Part shown: positions 25,719 to 32,560 of the stretch, piece by piece | Position numbering within the stretch: the stretch's first letter is position 1 | How the letters are laid out: each line of letters opens with the position of its first letter | DNA from: an uncultured Clostridia bacterium | GTDB taxonomy: Bacteria; Bacillota; Clostridia; TANB77; CAG-508 | Direction: 5' to 3' | NCBI GenBank assembly: GCA_948663505.1 | Contig: CAPNAQ010000002.1 | Span: 1-32,560 of the forward strand | Length of the DNA stretch: 32,560 nt | Made by a program: the position numbers and the translations under genes | The notes under the pieces: model-generated | Seen by the model: only the letters and a program-made list of their open reading frames with translations | The model's database searches: none | What the model was told of the DNA's origin: nothing

Positions 25719-26439
25719 CTAATGCCATATTTCCTTTTCTGATGATATTTGCCTTTGAATATACTCACTTACTTTTGAATCAATTCCAAAATCAGCCTCA
25801 AAACATTCATCAATAATTCCATTAACATTATTTTTTTGTAATTATCTATTGATTTATTATTTGATATAATAAATACATTCTATCCTCCTATACTATGAAC
25901 ATATTCATATGCATATCTGTATGTTAAACCATCTCCAAAATATATAACTTTATTAGTCCAATTATTTTCGCTTTGAATTTTTTGAATAAATTCAACTTTC
26001 TTTTCATCAGTTAATAGTATATCTATATTTCCATATATTCCATTTTCTTCCTTAAATGTAACTCCATAAATACCATTAACAAATTCCCTATTGATGTTTC
26101 ATCTACATAATCTTTTATCCCCGAAGTAATAATATAATGTTTAATACCTATTTTTGAACTTTGAAATCTTTTTAAATAATCAACAACTCCATTATTTAAT
26201 TGCACTTTATTTGCTCCTAAGCATATATTTTCTCTTGTCATTACCATTTCATTTTCAAATAAAATATCTCTATAACATTTATAATAAGCTTCACATAATC
26301 CTTTAGCATTGTTGTTATTTATTTCTTGTTTTATTCTTTTCATTAATGTTTTGTCATTATATCCACATTTCTTTAATATTTCATATTGTGGCAATGAATA
26401 TGGTGTTAATGTTCCATCAAAATCATATATTATTATCAT
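25719..26439 (-). pseudogene. HAD-family phosphatase, decayed
   Basis: The intact 5' part begins MIIIYDFDGTLTPYSLPQYEIL, with HAD motif I DFDGT, and continues to the motif II region HYIITSGIKDYVDETSI. The frame then breaks at GGGAATTT near 26087 (one base missing); the shifted frame continues as EFVNGIYGVTFKEENGIYG to the conserved motif IV block VIYFGDGLTYRYAYEYV. A TAG follows at GG-stop-NVFIIS, and a further slip near an A-run (about 25835) leads to a C-terminus ending at 25719. Three lesions show real decay, and none is a CGG codon. The intended protein would be about 240 residues. It starts 5 nt after the NUDIX stop with GGAG upstream, so the two were an operon. Confidence 0.75.
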
Positions 26440-26443
26440 TTTT

Positions 26444-26968
26444 CTAAACTCCTAATTTTTCTAAAATTTTTTCCATCTTTTTTGGAAATTTATATTCCTT
26501 TTCATCTTTATTAATTAATTCTTTTAATTCATCAAGTGTCATAAATTTTATCTCTTCTAATTCATCTTCCTGTATTTTTATTTTATTAATATCATCTTTA
26601 CAAATTTTTATAAGAAATATAGTCATAAATTTATTATTTATAATTTTTTCTTTCTCATTTATTGAATGATATGTAACAACATTTTCTATATTTTGAATTC
26701 TAACATCTAAATTAAGTTCTTCTTTCACTTCTCTAATAATAGCTTCTTGATTACTTTCTCCTGCTAATACATGACCTCCTGTTGTACTCCAAACACCTGC
26801 ATATGTCTTTTTATTACTACTTCTTCTTTGTAGTAGAACAGTTCCATTTTCTGTATATATAACTGCTGTTACTTCTGAATGTATAAACCCTTTTTTATGT
26901 ACATTTTCTCTTGTATCAATTTTTCCTATTTTATTACCTTGTTCATCTAGTATATCCAAATATTCCAT
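26444..26968 (-). CDS. NUDIX hydrolase, IPP-isomerase-like subgroup
   Basis: A 174-residue NUDIX protein beginning MEYLDILDEQGNKIGKIDTRENVHKKGFIH, the pattern of the isopentenyl-diphosphate isomerase-like NUDIX group (YfcD-like). The Nudix box is canonical: GGHVLAGESNQEAIIREVKEELNL. Active-site Cys and Glu residues required for true IPP isomerase are not evident, so a hydrolase is more likely. It precedes a broken HAD phosphatase gene by 4 nt; a paired NUDIX/HAD cargo suggests nucleotide or metabolite clean-up. Both lie inside the 23-bp direct repeats of the integrase element. GGAGAG lies upstream of the ATG. Confidence 0.85.
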   Translation of the reverse strand: MEYLDILDEQGNKIGKIDTRENVHKKGFIHSEVTAVIYTENGTVLLQRRSSNKKTYAGVWSTTGGHVLAGESNQEAIIREVKEELNLDVRIQNIENVVTYHSINEKEKIINNKFMTIFLIKICKDDINKIKIQEDELEEIKFMTLDELKELINKDEKEYKFPKKMEKILEKLGV

Positions 26969-27131
26969 GATATAACTCTCTCCAATTTCTTATATTTTTT
27001 CATAGTATACCATAGTTTTCCTTTCTTTTCAATCTACCAAATCTTTGTTATTTCAACATCTTTTAATAAAAAATACACCGAAGTGTACGCACTCTGCATA
27101 TTCTCTGCAATATTTTCGTCCTAACAGATGA

Positions 27132-27218
27132 TTAGAAAGCTTGTATTTCTAAATGTTAACAGGAAAGTCTCTGCTTTCCTTATCCTGCCCTATAAATTTT
27201 GCCAGAATTTATAGGGCA
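27132..27218. repeat. Three consecutive hairpins
   Basis: TTAGAAA (27132-27138)/TTTCTAA (27146-27152); AGGAAAG (27161-27167)/CTTTCCT (27174-27180); TGCCCTATAAATT (27186-27198)/AATTTATAGGGCA (27206-27218), the last a perfect 13-bp stem. None is followed by a T-run on the plus strand, so a structured RNA, recombination site or transfer origin is possible. Confidence 0.6.
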
Positions 27219-27275
27219 AAAATCAAACCAATAAATAAAAAGTTATTTAGTTTTCATTTTTAGTAAATATTTTTA

Positions 27276-27471
27276 ATGTTACTTGTAACATAATTTTTAC
27301 TTTTTTAGTGTTTCATAATGTTATTTTCTTTTATTTTTTTAATTTTGAGAAACGTTACATTGTAACAAAATAGTAACACAAATAGATTTTTTAAAATTTA
27401 AAAAATATTGCTATTACTGAATTACAAGATTTAATGTTACATTGTAACGCACAAGTAACGGATTGGTAACG
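27276..27471. promoter_or_regulatory. GTTAC/GTAAC palindromes and 11-bp-phased GTAACG iterons
   Basis: Palindromes: GTTACTTGTAAC (27278-27289), GTTACATTGTAAC (27354-27366 and 27436-27448). Direct GTAACG units start at 27444, 27455 and 27466, exactly 11 bp apart, with another GTAAC at 27373. Such helically phased repeats are typical of protein arrays at origins, operators or integrase arm sites. Confidence 0.65.
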
Positions 27472-27633
27472 GAGAGAAAGAGATAGAACTAGATATAGAG
27501 TTAAAGAAAGAATTTGACTAAACCAAACTAAACTTTTTATTATTTAACATAATTTTTTGCAAAAACATTGCAAAATTCTGCAGTATACTTTTAAAAATTA
27601 ACTTGCTATACTTTTCTTATTAGAGGTATGAAA

Positions 27634-27855
27634 ATGTTTAGTAATTATTCTCAGAAATATTATAAATCTATGTTCAAAAATTATCCTGATGTTGTGAATG
27701 TTAAAGAACTTCAATCAATGTTAGGTGGTATTAGTAAAAAACTAGCTTATAACTTATTAAGGAATAATATCATTAAATCCATTAAAATTGGTCGACAATA
27801 TAAAATTGCTAAAGCTGATGTAATTTTATATCTCACTGAAAAAAATTGCTCATAA
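27634..27855 (+). CDS. Excisionase-like helix-turn-helix protein
   Basis: A 73-residue protein (75 from the upstream ATG 27628) with a MerR/excisionase-type helix-turn-helix: VVNVKELQSMLGGISKKLAYNLLRNNIIKSIKIGRQYKIAKADVILYL. This is the DNA-binding domain of the excisionase/AlpA family seen beside Tn916-type integrases, where it controls excision direction and often expression. I prefer ATG 27634, placed 7 nt after AGAGG; ATG 27628 is too close to the site. It is followed 89 nt later by the integrase gene on the same strand. The iterons upstream are candidate binding sites for it or for the integrase. Confidence 0.85.
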   Translation: MFSNYSQKYYKSMFKNYPDVVNVKELQSMLGGISKKLAYNLLRNNIIKSIKIGRQYKIAKADVILYLTEKNCS

Positions 27856-27944
27856 CTATATTTTTGATTAAATCTATGCTATTATAATTCCAATATTATA
27901 AATAGTAGGTAAATTCAATTCTGTTATGAACGAAAGGAGTTATT

Positions 27945-29237
27945 ATGCAAAATGTAACAGAAAACCTACGTAAAACAAACATAACTGTTAGTTTACACGA
28001 AAAAAATAATATATATCAAGCAGTAATTAATTATAAAGATGATAACAATAAAAGAAAACAAAAATGGGTATCAACTGGAGTTAAGGTAGTTCGTGGTAAT
28101 AAAAAACTAGCTTTACAAAAAGCAGAAGAATATAGGAAACAATTTGAAAAGTCATTTAATTTACAAGAACGCATTAAAAATGAAAATGATGAACAAGCCA
28201 AAAAGTATATGTTATTTAGAGAAAAATTGCATATAATGGATTCTCATAAAAATTATGATGAGAATATTCTATACTTTGACTACTTAAAACTATGGATTGA
28301 AAAGATAAAAAGTAATCTTGAATTAACCACCTATACATCTCATTTACAAATGATTAATTCAAGAATTAAGAGTTATTTTACTTTAAATCCTATTAAGGTA
28401 TTAGATTTAGAACCTATACATATTCAAAATTTTTATGACATTTTATTAGCTGATGGTCTAAAACCTACTACTGTTATTCGTTATCATGCTATTATTAGAA
28501 AATCACTTGATTATGCTTTTAAAAATGACTTAATCGTAAATAATCCTGCTGATAAAGTAAAACGTCCTAAAAAGAATATTTTTGTTGGTTCTTTCTATTC
28601 TGACAATGAACTTAATATATTATTTGAAAAATCTAAAAATGACCCACTCCATTTAGTTATTTTATTAACTGCATTTTATGGTTTAAGAAGAAGTGAAGTT
28701 TTAGGTTTAAAATGGTCTGCTATTGATTTTGAAAATAAAACTATTACAATTAAGCATACAATCGTAGAAGTTAAAATAAAAGGTACAAATAGGATTTTAG
28801 CTAAAGATAGAACAAAAACAAATGCTAGTCATAGAACTTTGCCCTTAACAGATGAAATTATTGTAGCATTAGAAACGGCTAAGAAACAACAAAAATCTTA
28901 CAAAAGGAAATTCAAGAAAAACTATATTACTAAATATGAAGAATATGTTTGCGTAAATCCTGATGGCTCTTTAATAAAACCTGATTATGTTACAAGGCAT
29001 TTTCCTTTACTCTTAAAAAATAGTGGTTTAAGGCATATTAGATTTCACGATTTAAGACATTCATGTGCTAGTTTATTGTTAGCAAGAAATGTACCTATGA
29101 AAGCTATTCAAGAATGGCTTGGACATTCTGATTTTTCTACTACTGCTAATGTATATGCTCATTTAGATATAAATTCTAAATTACTATCTGCTGAAGCTAT
29201 TTCTTCTGCTTTTAGTTTTGAGAATTTAAAAATCTAG
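27945..29237 (+). CDS. Tyrosine recombinase/integrase (Tn916-type)
   Basis: A 430-residue site-specific integrase. It has an AP2-like arm-binding domain (about 14-68, NITVSLHEKNNIYQAVINYKD), a SAM-like core-binding domain (about 108-206) and a catalytic domain with the RHRHY set: R248 in YGLRRSEVLG, HDLRH with H368 and R371, H394 in LGHS, and nucleophile Y404 in VYAHLD. AAAGGAG lies 5 nt before the ATG. Such enzymes integrate and, with the excisionase, excise mobile elements. The right 23-bp repeat begins 73 nt downstream of the stop, as expected for an attachment site beside int. The one CGG here (28876) is out of frame. Confidence 0.93.
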   Translation: MQNVTENLRKTNITVSLHEKNNIYQAVINYKDDNNKRKQKWVSTGVKVVRGNKKLALQKAEEYRKQFEKSFNLQERIKNENDEQAKKYMLFREKLHIMDSHKNYDENILYFDYLKLWIEKIKSNLELTTYTSHLQMINSRIKSYFTLNPIKVLDLEPIHIQNFYDILLADGLKPTTVIRYHAIIRKSLDYAFKNDLIVNNPADKVKRPKKNIFVGSFYSDNELNILFEKSKNDPLHLVILLTAFYGLRRSEVLGLKWSAIDFENKTITIKHTIVEVKIKGTNRILAKDRTKTNASHRTLPLTDEIIVALETAKKQQKSYKRKFKKNYITKYEEYVCVNPDGSLIKPDYVTRHFPLLLKNSGLRHIRFHDLRHSCASLLLARNVPMKAIQEWLGHSDFSTTANVYAHLDINSKLLSAEAISSAFSFENLKI

Positions 29238-29309
29238 CTTAGTATTTTTTCTAAACTAGATTTACTTACAATTTTTCATAATTTTTTTATATTTAATTAA
29301 AATTATACT

Positions 29310-29332
29310 TTGGTTAGATTTTAGTTAGATAT
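29310..29332. repeat. 23-bp direct repeat, right copy (candidate att of the tyrosine integrase)
   Basis: Identical to 25628-25650, located 73 nt after the integrase stop codon. It also overlaps the stop codon of the convergent serine recombinase gene (29325-29327). Confidence 0.6.
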
Positions 29333-31112
29333 AAAAAATAAATTTTCTAACATTTAATCTATCTATCCTTACAGTAGAAATAATTTCAAAGTCATTTAAG
29401 GTTAAGCACTGCAACACACTCCACATGTGTTGTTTCTCTCTGGTTGCAGTATTATTTGAATGTTGTTTATCGCTTATAGCAGTAAATTTGTCTTTACAAT
29501 TTATTTCTGTTCCATTTTTACAAATAAATCTTATTGTATATGGGTTTATTGTTCCATCTTCTTGGATTTCTCCAATTATTACTTTATCAATTAAACATTC
29601 AAACACATCTTTATCAAAATTTGGCATTATATCTATATTTTTAAATAAACTTTTAAACTTGTTTAATCTTTGTTTAATGCTTTCTGTTCTGTTTGTTTCT
29701 TTTAGTAGACTTTCTATTTTTTGTTCTACTTTAAGTAATTCTACATTTAAGTTATCAAATTTTTCTGTATATTGTTCTCTATTGATTTTGCCTTCTAAAT
29801 TTAGTTCTAATAGATTAGCGAGTTTTTTGTTTATTTTCTCTTTATCTTTTTCTAGTTTTATTACTATTGTTTCTGTAGTGTTTTCTTTTAAGATATTTTC
29901 TATCTTTTCTAAAAAATCTACTACTGCTTTTTGATTATTGTTACAGAGTATTCTATATCCTTGTACAAAACAATCTTCTAATATTTCTTCTGGAATTGCC
30001 TTACAATATGGACATTCTTCTTTTCCATGTTTTGCTCTTTTGATACATTGCCATACTGGTTTTGCACAATTTCTATTTGCATTCCAATTTCTTCTTGTAA
30101 ATAAACTCCCACAAAATCCACAATATAATTTACTACTAAAAGGATATTTTTTACTATAGTTATCATTCCTTCTTCCTGTTTCTCTGTTGCCTGCTCTTTT
30201 TGTTCTTATTTCTTGTACTCTATCAAATAATTCTTTGCTAATAATTGGTTCGTGATGTTCTTTTAAATAATGTTTATCTACTTCTCCTAGATTACTTAAT
30301 CTTTTATGTGATATTGGATCTATTGTAAATGTTTTTCCCATTAGCACATCTCCAATATATTTCTCATTTTTTAAGATTCCTCTTATTGTTGATTCGCACC
30401 ATTTTGTTGCACCTTTTGGAGTTTTTATTCCTTTTGTTGTTAGTTCTTTTGCTATTGTACTTGAACCTAGTCCTTCTACATATCTTTCAAACATATATCT
30501 TACAACTTCTGCTTCTTCTTCATTTATTGTTATTTCTTTTGTTTCAAGATTGTAGTTATATCCATAACAACCATTATAGCCAATTAGTTCTCCTCTATCT
30601 TTTTTCATTTTTAGACCTAGTAGAACATGTGAAGATATGTTTTCGCTTTCTTGCTGTGCCATAGCACTTAGTAAAGTTAATACTAATTCTCCTTGTCCTG
30701 AACCTGTATTGATATTTTCTTCTTCAAATAGAATTGCAACATTTTTTTCTTTTAGCATTCTTACATATTTTAAAGTATCTAATGTATTTCTAGCAAACCT
30801 TGATATAGATTTTGTTAGTATCATGTCAATTTTTCCTTGCATTGCATCTTGTATCATTTTCATAAAGTTTGTTCTTTTAAAATCTAAAGTACCACTTATA
30901 GCTTCATCTGCATATATTCCAGCAAATTGCCATTCTGATTTACTATTTATTTTTTCATCATAATACTTTAATTGTGATTGATAACTATTTAATTGTTCTT
31001 CATTATCTGTGCTTACTCTACAATAAGCACAGACTCTTAATCTTTCTTTAATTGTTGTTCCTGTTACTCTGTTTATTCTTCCATTTGTTTTCTCTATGAC
31101 TTGAATCTCCAT
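29325..31112 (-). CDS. Large serine recombinase
   Basis: A 595-residue large serine recombinase. The resolvase catalytic domain spans about 25-170, with nucleophile S34 in YCRVSTDNEEQ, followed by ISGTLDFKRTNF and LTKSISRFARN. A recombinase domain follows (GELIGYNGCYGYNYN; TKGIKTPKGATKWCESTIRGILKNEKYIGD), then a zinc ribbon KLYCGFCGSLF...WQCIKRAKHGKEECPYCK, a coiled coil (about 400-480) and a C-terminal strand region FICKNGTEINC. Such enzymes integrate elements by a double-strand break mechanism. The last ~35 residues lie beyond the core ACACACTCCACATGT, so the C-terminus may be supplied by the target DNA and read through the junction. GGAGG precedes the ATG. Confidence 0.93.
   Translation of the reverse strand: MEIQVIEKTNGRINRVTGTTIKERLRVCAYCRVSTDNEEQLNSYQSQLKYYDEKINSKSEWQFAGIYADEAISGTLDFKRTNFMKMIQDAMQGKIDMILTKSISRFARNTLDTLKYVRMLKEKNVAILFEEENINTGSGQGELVLTLLSAMAQQESENISSHVLLGLKMKKDRGELIGYNGCYGYNYNLETKEITINEEEAEVVRYMFERYVEGLGSSTIAKELTTKGIKTPKGATKWCESTIRGILKNEKYIGDVLMGKTFTIDPISHKRLSNLGEVDKHYLKEHHEPIISKELFDRVQEIRTKRAGNRETGRRNDNYSKKYPFSSKLYCGFCGSLFTRRNWNANRNCAKPVWQCIKRAKHGKEECPYCKAIPEEILEDCFVQGYRILCNNNQKAVVDFLEKIENILKENTTETIVIKLEKDKEKINKKLANLLELNLEGKINREQYTEKFDNLNVELLKVEQKIESLLKETNRTESIKQRLNKFKSLFKNIDIMPNFDKDVFECLIDKVIIGEIQEDGTINPYTIRFICKNGTEINCKDKFTAISDKQHSNNTATREKQHMWSVLQCLTLNDFEIISTVRIDRLNVRKFIFYI
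29414..29428. repeat. Candidate serine-recombinase att core, copy 2
   Basis: Identical to 25466-25480. In the rlmD frame of the minus strand it reads HVECVAVLNLK and then stop, which would be a usable alternative RlmD C-terminus. Confidence 0.55.
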
Positions 31113-31184
31113 CTTTCCTCCATTCCGCCTAGAGATAAAACTTAATAATTTTATATCATTTTTTAGGTAAAAAGTAAATTGAAA

Positions 31185-31361
31185 TTATAAAAGTTTGTAA
31201 TCTTTTAATATTTTTCTTTTAATTTCTTGATGTTCCGAATTTAGTATTAAGTTTTCTCTAAACAAATTATTTAAAAATGATAATTCCATGCTACAATTTA
31301 GCATAATATTATCTTTTAAGTCATTAGAGTTATTAACTTCAACATTATAATTATGTAGCAT
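31185..31361 (-). CDS. Small SHOCT-like protein
   Basis: A 58-residue reading frame starting MLHNYNVEVNNSNDLKDNI at ATG 31361, with GGAG 7 nt upstream. Its C-terminal half, MELSFLNNLFRENLILNSEH then QEIKRKILKDYKLL, fits the short SHOCT pattern (hydrophobic LxxL, then ILxxxEHxxIKxxIL) found in small proteins next to mobile-element recombinases. It lies just upstream of the serine recombinase gene on the same strand, so it may be cotranscribed with it. Function is unknown. The identification is from pattern only. The CGG in its coding strand (TCG GAA) is out of frame. Confidence 0.55.
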   Translation of the reverse strand: MLHNYNVEVNNSNDLKDNIMLNCSMELSFLNNLFRENLILNSEHQEIKRKILKDYKLL

Positions 31362-31450
31362 GAAATTTCTCCTTTTCTTTAAATTTGAAAAGAAAAAGAG
31401 CAGAGAAATTAGTTTTTAATCTAATCTATTTGCTCTTTTTTTTCATGCTA
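31356..31450. terminator. Nested inverted repeat / terminator before the SHOCT-like gene
   Basis: Outer arms TAGCATGAAA (31356-31365)/TTTCATGCTA (31441-31450) are perfect; the inner stem AAAAAGAGCA (31393-31402)/TGCTCTTTTT (31431-31440) is followed by T residues, and ATTAG/CTAAT closes the loop. The inner stem resembles a terminator (plus or both strands). Confidence 0.6.
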
Positions 31451-31530
31451 CCATTATATTATCGTACTTTTATAAAATCAATTCCCTTTTTATTCCCTAT
31501 TTTCTTCTTGATATTATGTTAATCTATTTT

Positions 31531-31549
31531 AAGTACACTAAGTGTACTT
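31531..31549. promoter_or_regulatory. Palindrome AAGTACAC/GTGTACTT downstream of the toxin-antitoxin pair
   Basis: AAGTACAC TAA GTGTACTT is a perfect interrupted palindrome that lies just after the antitoxin stop codon. It shares CACTAAGTGTACT with 32198-32210 on the other side of the operon. Confidence 0.55.
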
Positions 31550-31555
31550 ATTATA

Positions 31556-31786
31556 TTATGCAACTTTTTCTGTATAATTAATTACTGTAATTTCTGTAAT
31601 TGCATTCCTTACTGAATTTACTAATTTTTCTAATTGTTTTGCAACCTCGTTACTATATGATACTTCGCCACATTGTTTACATACTTGAGATGGCACATTT
31701 TTAATAATGATAATACAATTATCTAATTCAACCATAAATGTTGTATTCTTATGTTCTAAATCTCCTTTACACATAAAACAATTCAT
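31556..31786 (-). CDS. YgiT-type zinc-finger antitoxin
   Basis: A 76-residue protein with the YgiT/MqsA N-terminal zinc-binding pattern: CFMCKGDLEHKNTTF and VCKQCGEVSYSNEVAKQLE, giving two CXXC pairs. Such domains occur in antitoxins paired with RelE- or DUF4258-type toxins. It lacks the helix-turn-helix C-terminal domain of full MqsA, so any DNA binding must involve the remaining short tail. It follows its toxin gene by 1 nt, in toxin-first order as in mqsRA, and AAAGGAG lies inside the end of the toxin gene. Confidence 0.85.
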   Translation of the reverse strand: MNCFMCKGDLEHKNTTFMVELDNCIIIIKNVPSQVCKQCGEVSYSNEVAKQLEKLVNSVRNAITEITVINYTEKVA

Positions 31787-31787
31787 A

Positions 31788-32111
31788 TTACTTTATCTCC
31801 TTTCTCGTTTTCAAGTCATCTTCCCATTTTATATTATCTGGATAGTATGCAGTAATTATCCAAAGTTCTATTTCATTTAGCCCACACACTATATGTAAAA
31901 CTTCATTTTTTAAATTTATTCCATATATTAAACAACTTGGATATGGGTAATCATTTTCATATTCTTCTATTATTTCTCCATTTAAAAGAGCATTTTCAAT
32001 ATCTTCCTGACTTATATTCCTTTGAAATAATCTAACTATAACATGATTAGTCCATCTAATTTTTCCATCTTTAACCATTTGCTTTATATTATCTATTTTT
32101 AATTTTTCCAT
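31788..32111 (-). CDS. DUF4258 toxin-like protein
   Basis: A 107-residue DUF4258 protein, a RelE/ParE-superfamily fold. It shows the family pattern: RWTNHVIVRLFQRNISQEDIENALLNGEIIEEYENDYPYPSCLIYG, then LHIVCGLNE and WIITAYYPD. Family members are mostly encoded with a zinc-finger antitoxin as seen here, and are presumed mRNA interferases. AGAGG lies 5 nt upstream of ATG 32111, so the GTG at 32117 is unlikely. A palindromic sequence occurs in the upstream region. It is next to mobile DNA, as is common for toxin-antitoxin cargo. Confidence 0.85.
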   Translation of the reverse strand: MEKLKIDNIKQMVKDGKIRWTNHVIVRLFQRNISQEDIENALLNGEIIEEYENDYPYPSCLIYGINLKNEVLHIVCGLNEIELWIITAYYPDNIKWEDDLKTRKEIK

Positions 32112-32193
32112 AAGCACCTCTCTTTATTCTTATTATATTTTATCATATCTATACTAAAAATTCTACTTTTACAAAAATTTTTTTATAAAATAT

Positions 32194-32211
32194 AGTTCAC
32201 TAAGTGTACTA
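32194..32211. promoter_or_regulatory. Candidate operator of the toxin-antitoxin operon
   Basis: AGTTCACTAAGTGTACTA is a near-palindrome about 85 nt upstream of the toxin start and matches the perfect palindrome after the antitoxin over CACTAAGTGTACT. Confidence 0.45.
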
Positions 32212-32306
32212 ATCTTTAATATGGTGTTAGAATAGATATATAGACACAGAATTTTACACTTACAAAAAAAGATGTTAAAATAAAAACAGAAAAGAGGAAA
32301 GTGTCT

Positions 32307-32560
32307 ATGAGTAAACAATATAACAGTTATACAGAAGAATTTAAAAAAACAATAGTAGCCTTGTACGAATCAGGGAAAAAAGTAGCAGAATTAGTAAGTG
32401 AATATGACCTAGAAAAAAAGTTAATATATAATTGGATAAAAAAATATGGAAAAGTTAAGACAGAAGCAGGTTTGATAACAAATAATGATGAATTATTAAA
32501 ATTAAAAAAAGAAAATATGAGATTACAAGAAGAAAATGAAATATTAAAAAAGCAATGGTC
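32307..32560 (+). CDS. IS3-family transposase OrfA (cut by the window end)
   Basis: The first 84 residues of a protein beginning MSKQYNSYTEEFKKTIVALYE. It has the IS3 OrfA helix-turn-helix (KKTIVALYESGKKVAELVSEYDLEKKLIYNWIKKYG) and the start of the Leu-zipper-like coiled coil (LLKLKKENMRLQEENEILKK). GAGGAAAG precedes the ATG. The element's left terminal repeat should lie between about 32220 and 32300, but I cannot define it without the right end. Confidence 0.85.
   Translation, partial: MSKQYNSYTEEFKKTIVALYESGKKVAELVSEYDLEKKLIYNWIKKYGKVKTEAGLITNNDELLKLKKENMRLQEENEILKKQW

Larger units (their letters stand above)
26969..27627. other. 659-bp control region with hairpins and iterons
   Basis: No gene is visible. 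It holds three consecutive hairpins (27132-27218), three GTTAC/GTAAC palindromes, and 11-bp-phased GTAACG repeats (each listed separately), then a purine-rich stretch (27471-27515) and two TTGCAAAA copies at about 27557 and 27568 upstream of the excisionase gene. It looks like the regulatory or recombination region of the element. Confidence 0.5.

Noticed and set aside
26080..26095. HAD gene break as a fifth recoding site
   Set aside because: There is no CGG at the break; a base is missing rather than inserted, and further lesions follow. It is a pseudogene.
27186..27218. Perfect 13-bp hairpin as an intrinsic terminator
   Set aside because: No T-run follows on the plus strand, and on the minus strand the T-run precedes the stem.
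1045..31100. Many long hydrophobic reading frames opposite real genes
   Set aside because: They are antisense shadows rich in Leu, Phe and Ile caused by AT-rich coding DNA, with no ribosome sites or family patterns.
1..32560. CRISPR arrays, tRNA or rRNA genes
   Set aside because: No regularly spaced repeats with unique spacers and no recognisable RNA gene were seen.

Overview
The window is very AT-rich, with Gly-Gly-Ala-Gly-Gly-type Shine-Dalgarno sites, a nearly complete spoIIIA sporulation operon, Tn916-type and large serine recombinases, and many genes typical of uncultured gut Clostridia. It looks like a chromosomal segment of a spore-forming low-GC Firmicute (class Clostridia); I cannot name the species.

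Layout. 41-5822 (minus): spoIIIAB-AC-AD-AE-AF-AG-AH followed by a phosphodiester glycosidase gene; spoIIIAA is not in its usual place upstream of AB. 6041-9099 (plus): a DUF1016/PDDEXK nuclease and uvrB. 9182-15858 (minus): a MacB-type ABC transporter fusion, a MecA_N-type penicillin-binding protein, a NUDIX hydrolase and an orphan FabD-like acyltransferase. 16024-25131 (minus) is largely a restriction-modification island: a BcgI-like system (fused nuclease/methylase plus specificity subunit), a radical SAM SPL-like gene with a GyrI-like gene, and a complete FokI-like endonuclease with its two-domain methylase. 25399-32560 is mobile DNA: a displaced rlmD (rumA) 3' end, a decayed HAD gene and a NUDIX gene, an iteron-rich control region, excisionase and tyrosine integrase inside a 23-bp direct repeat, a large serine recombinase, a DUF4258/YgiT toxin-antitoxin pair and the start of an IS3-type transposase.

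The most unusual signal concerns decoding. Four genes (spoIIIAG, spoIIIAB, uvrB, bcgA-like) are each split by a one-base frameshift, and in all four the break is an in-frame CGG codon. Skipping the C (+1) gives a glycine codon (GGA or GGT), restores the conserved protein and yields a normal family length; in uvrB this glycine is the Walker A glycine and in the methylase it is the motif I glycine. My manual scan of every other intact gene on both strands found no in-frame CGG, although CGG occurs about ten times out of frame in coding strands. This suggests that CGG is not read as arginine here and acts as a +1 recoding (or CGGN quadruplet) signal decoded as glycine. Recurrent assembly error is the main rival explanation.

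Other structure: a dispersed TGTCC/GGACA hairpin family, a GC-richer intergenic repeat in two copies, a 28-nt duplicated leader, 11-bp-phased GTAACG iterons, and palindromes flanking the toxin-antitoxin pair. I found no tRNA, rRNA or CRISPR array.
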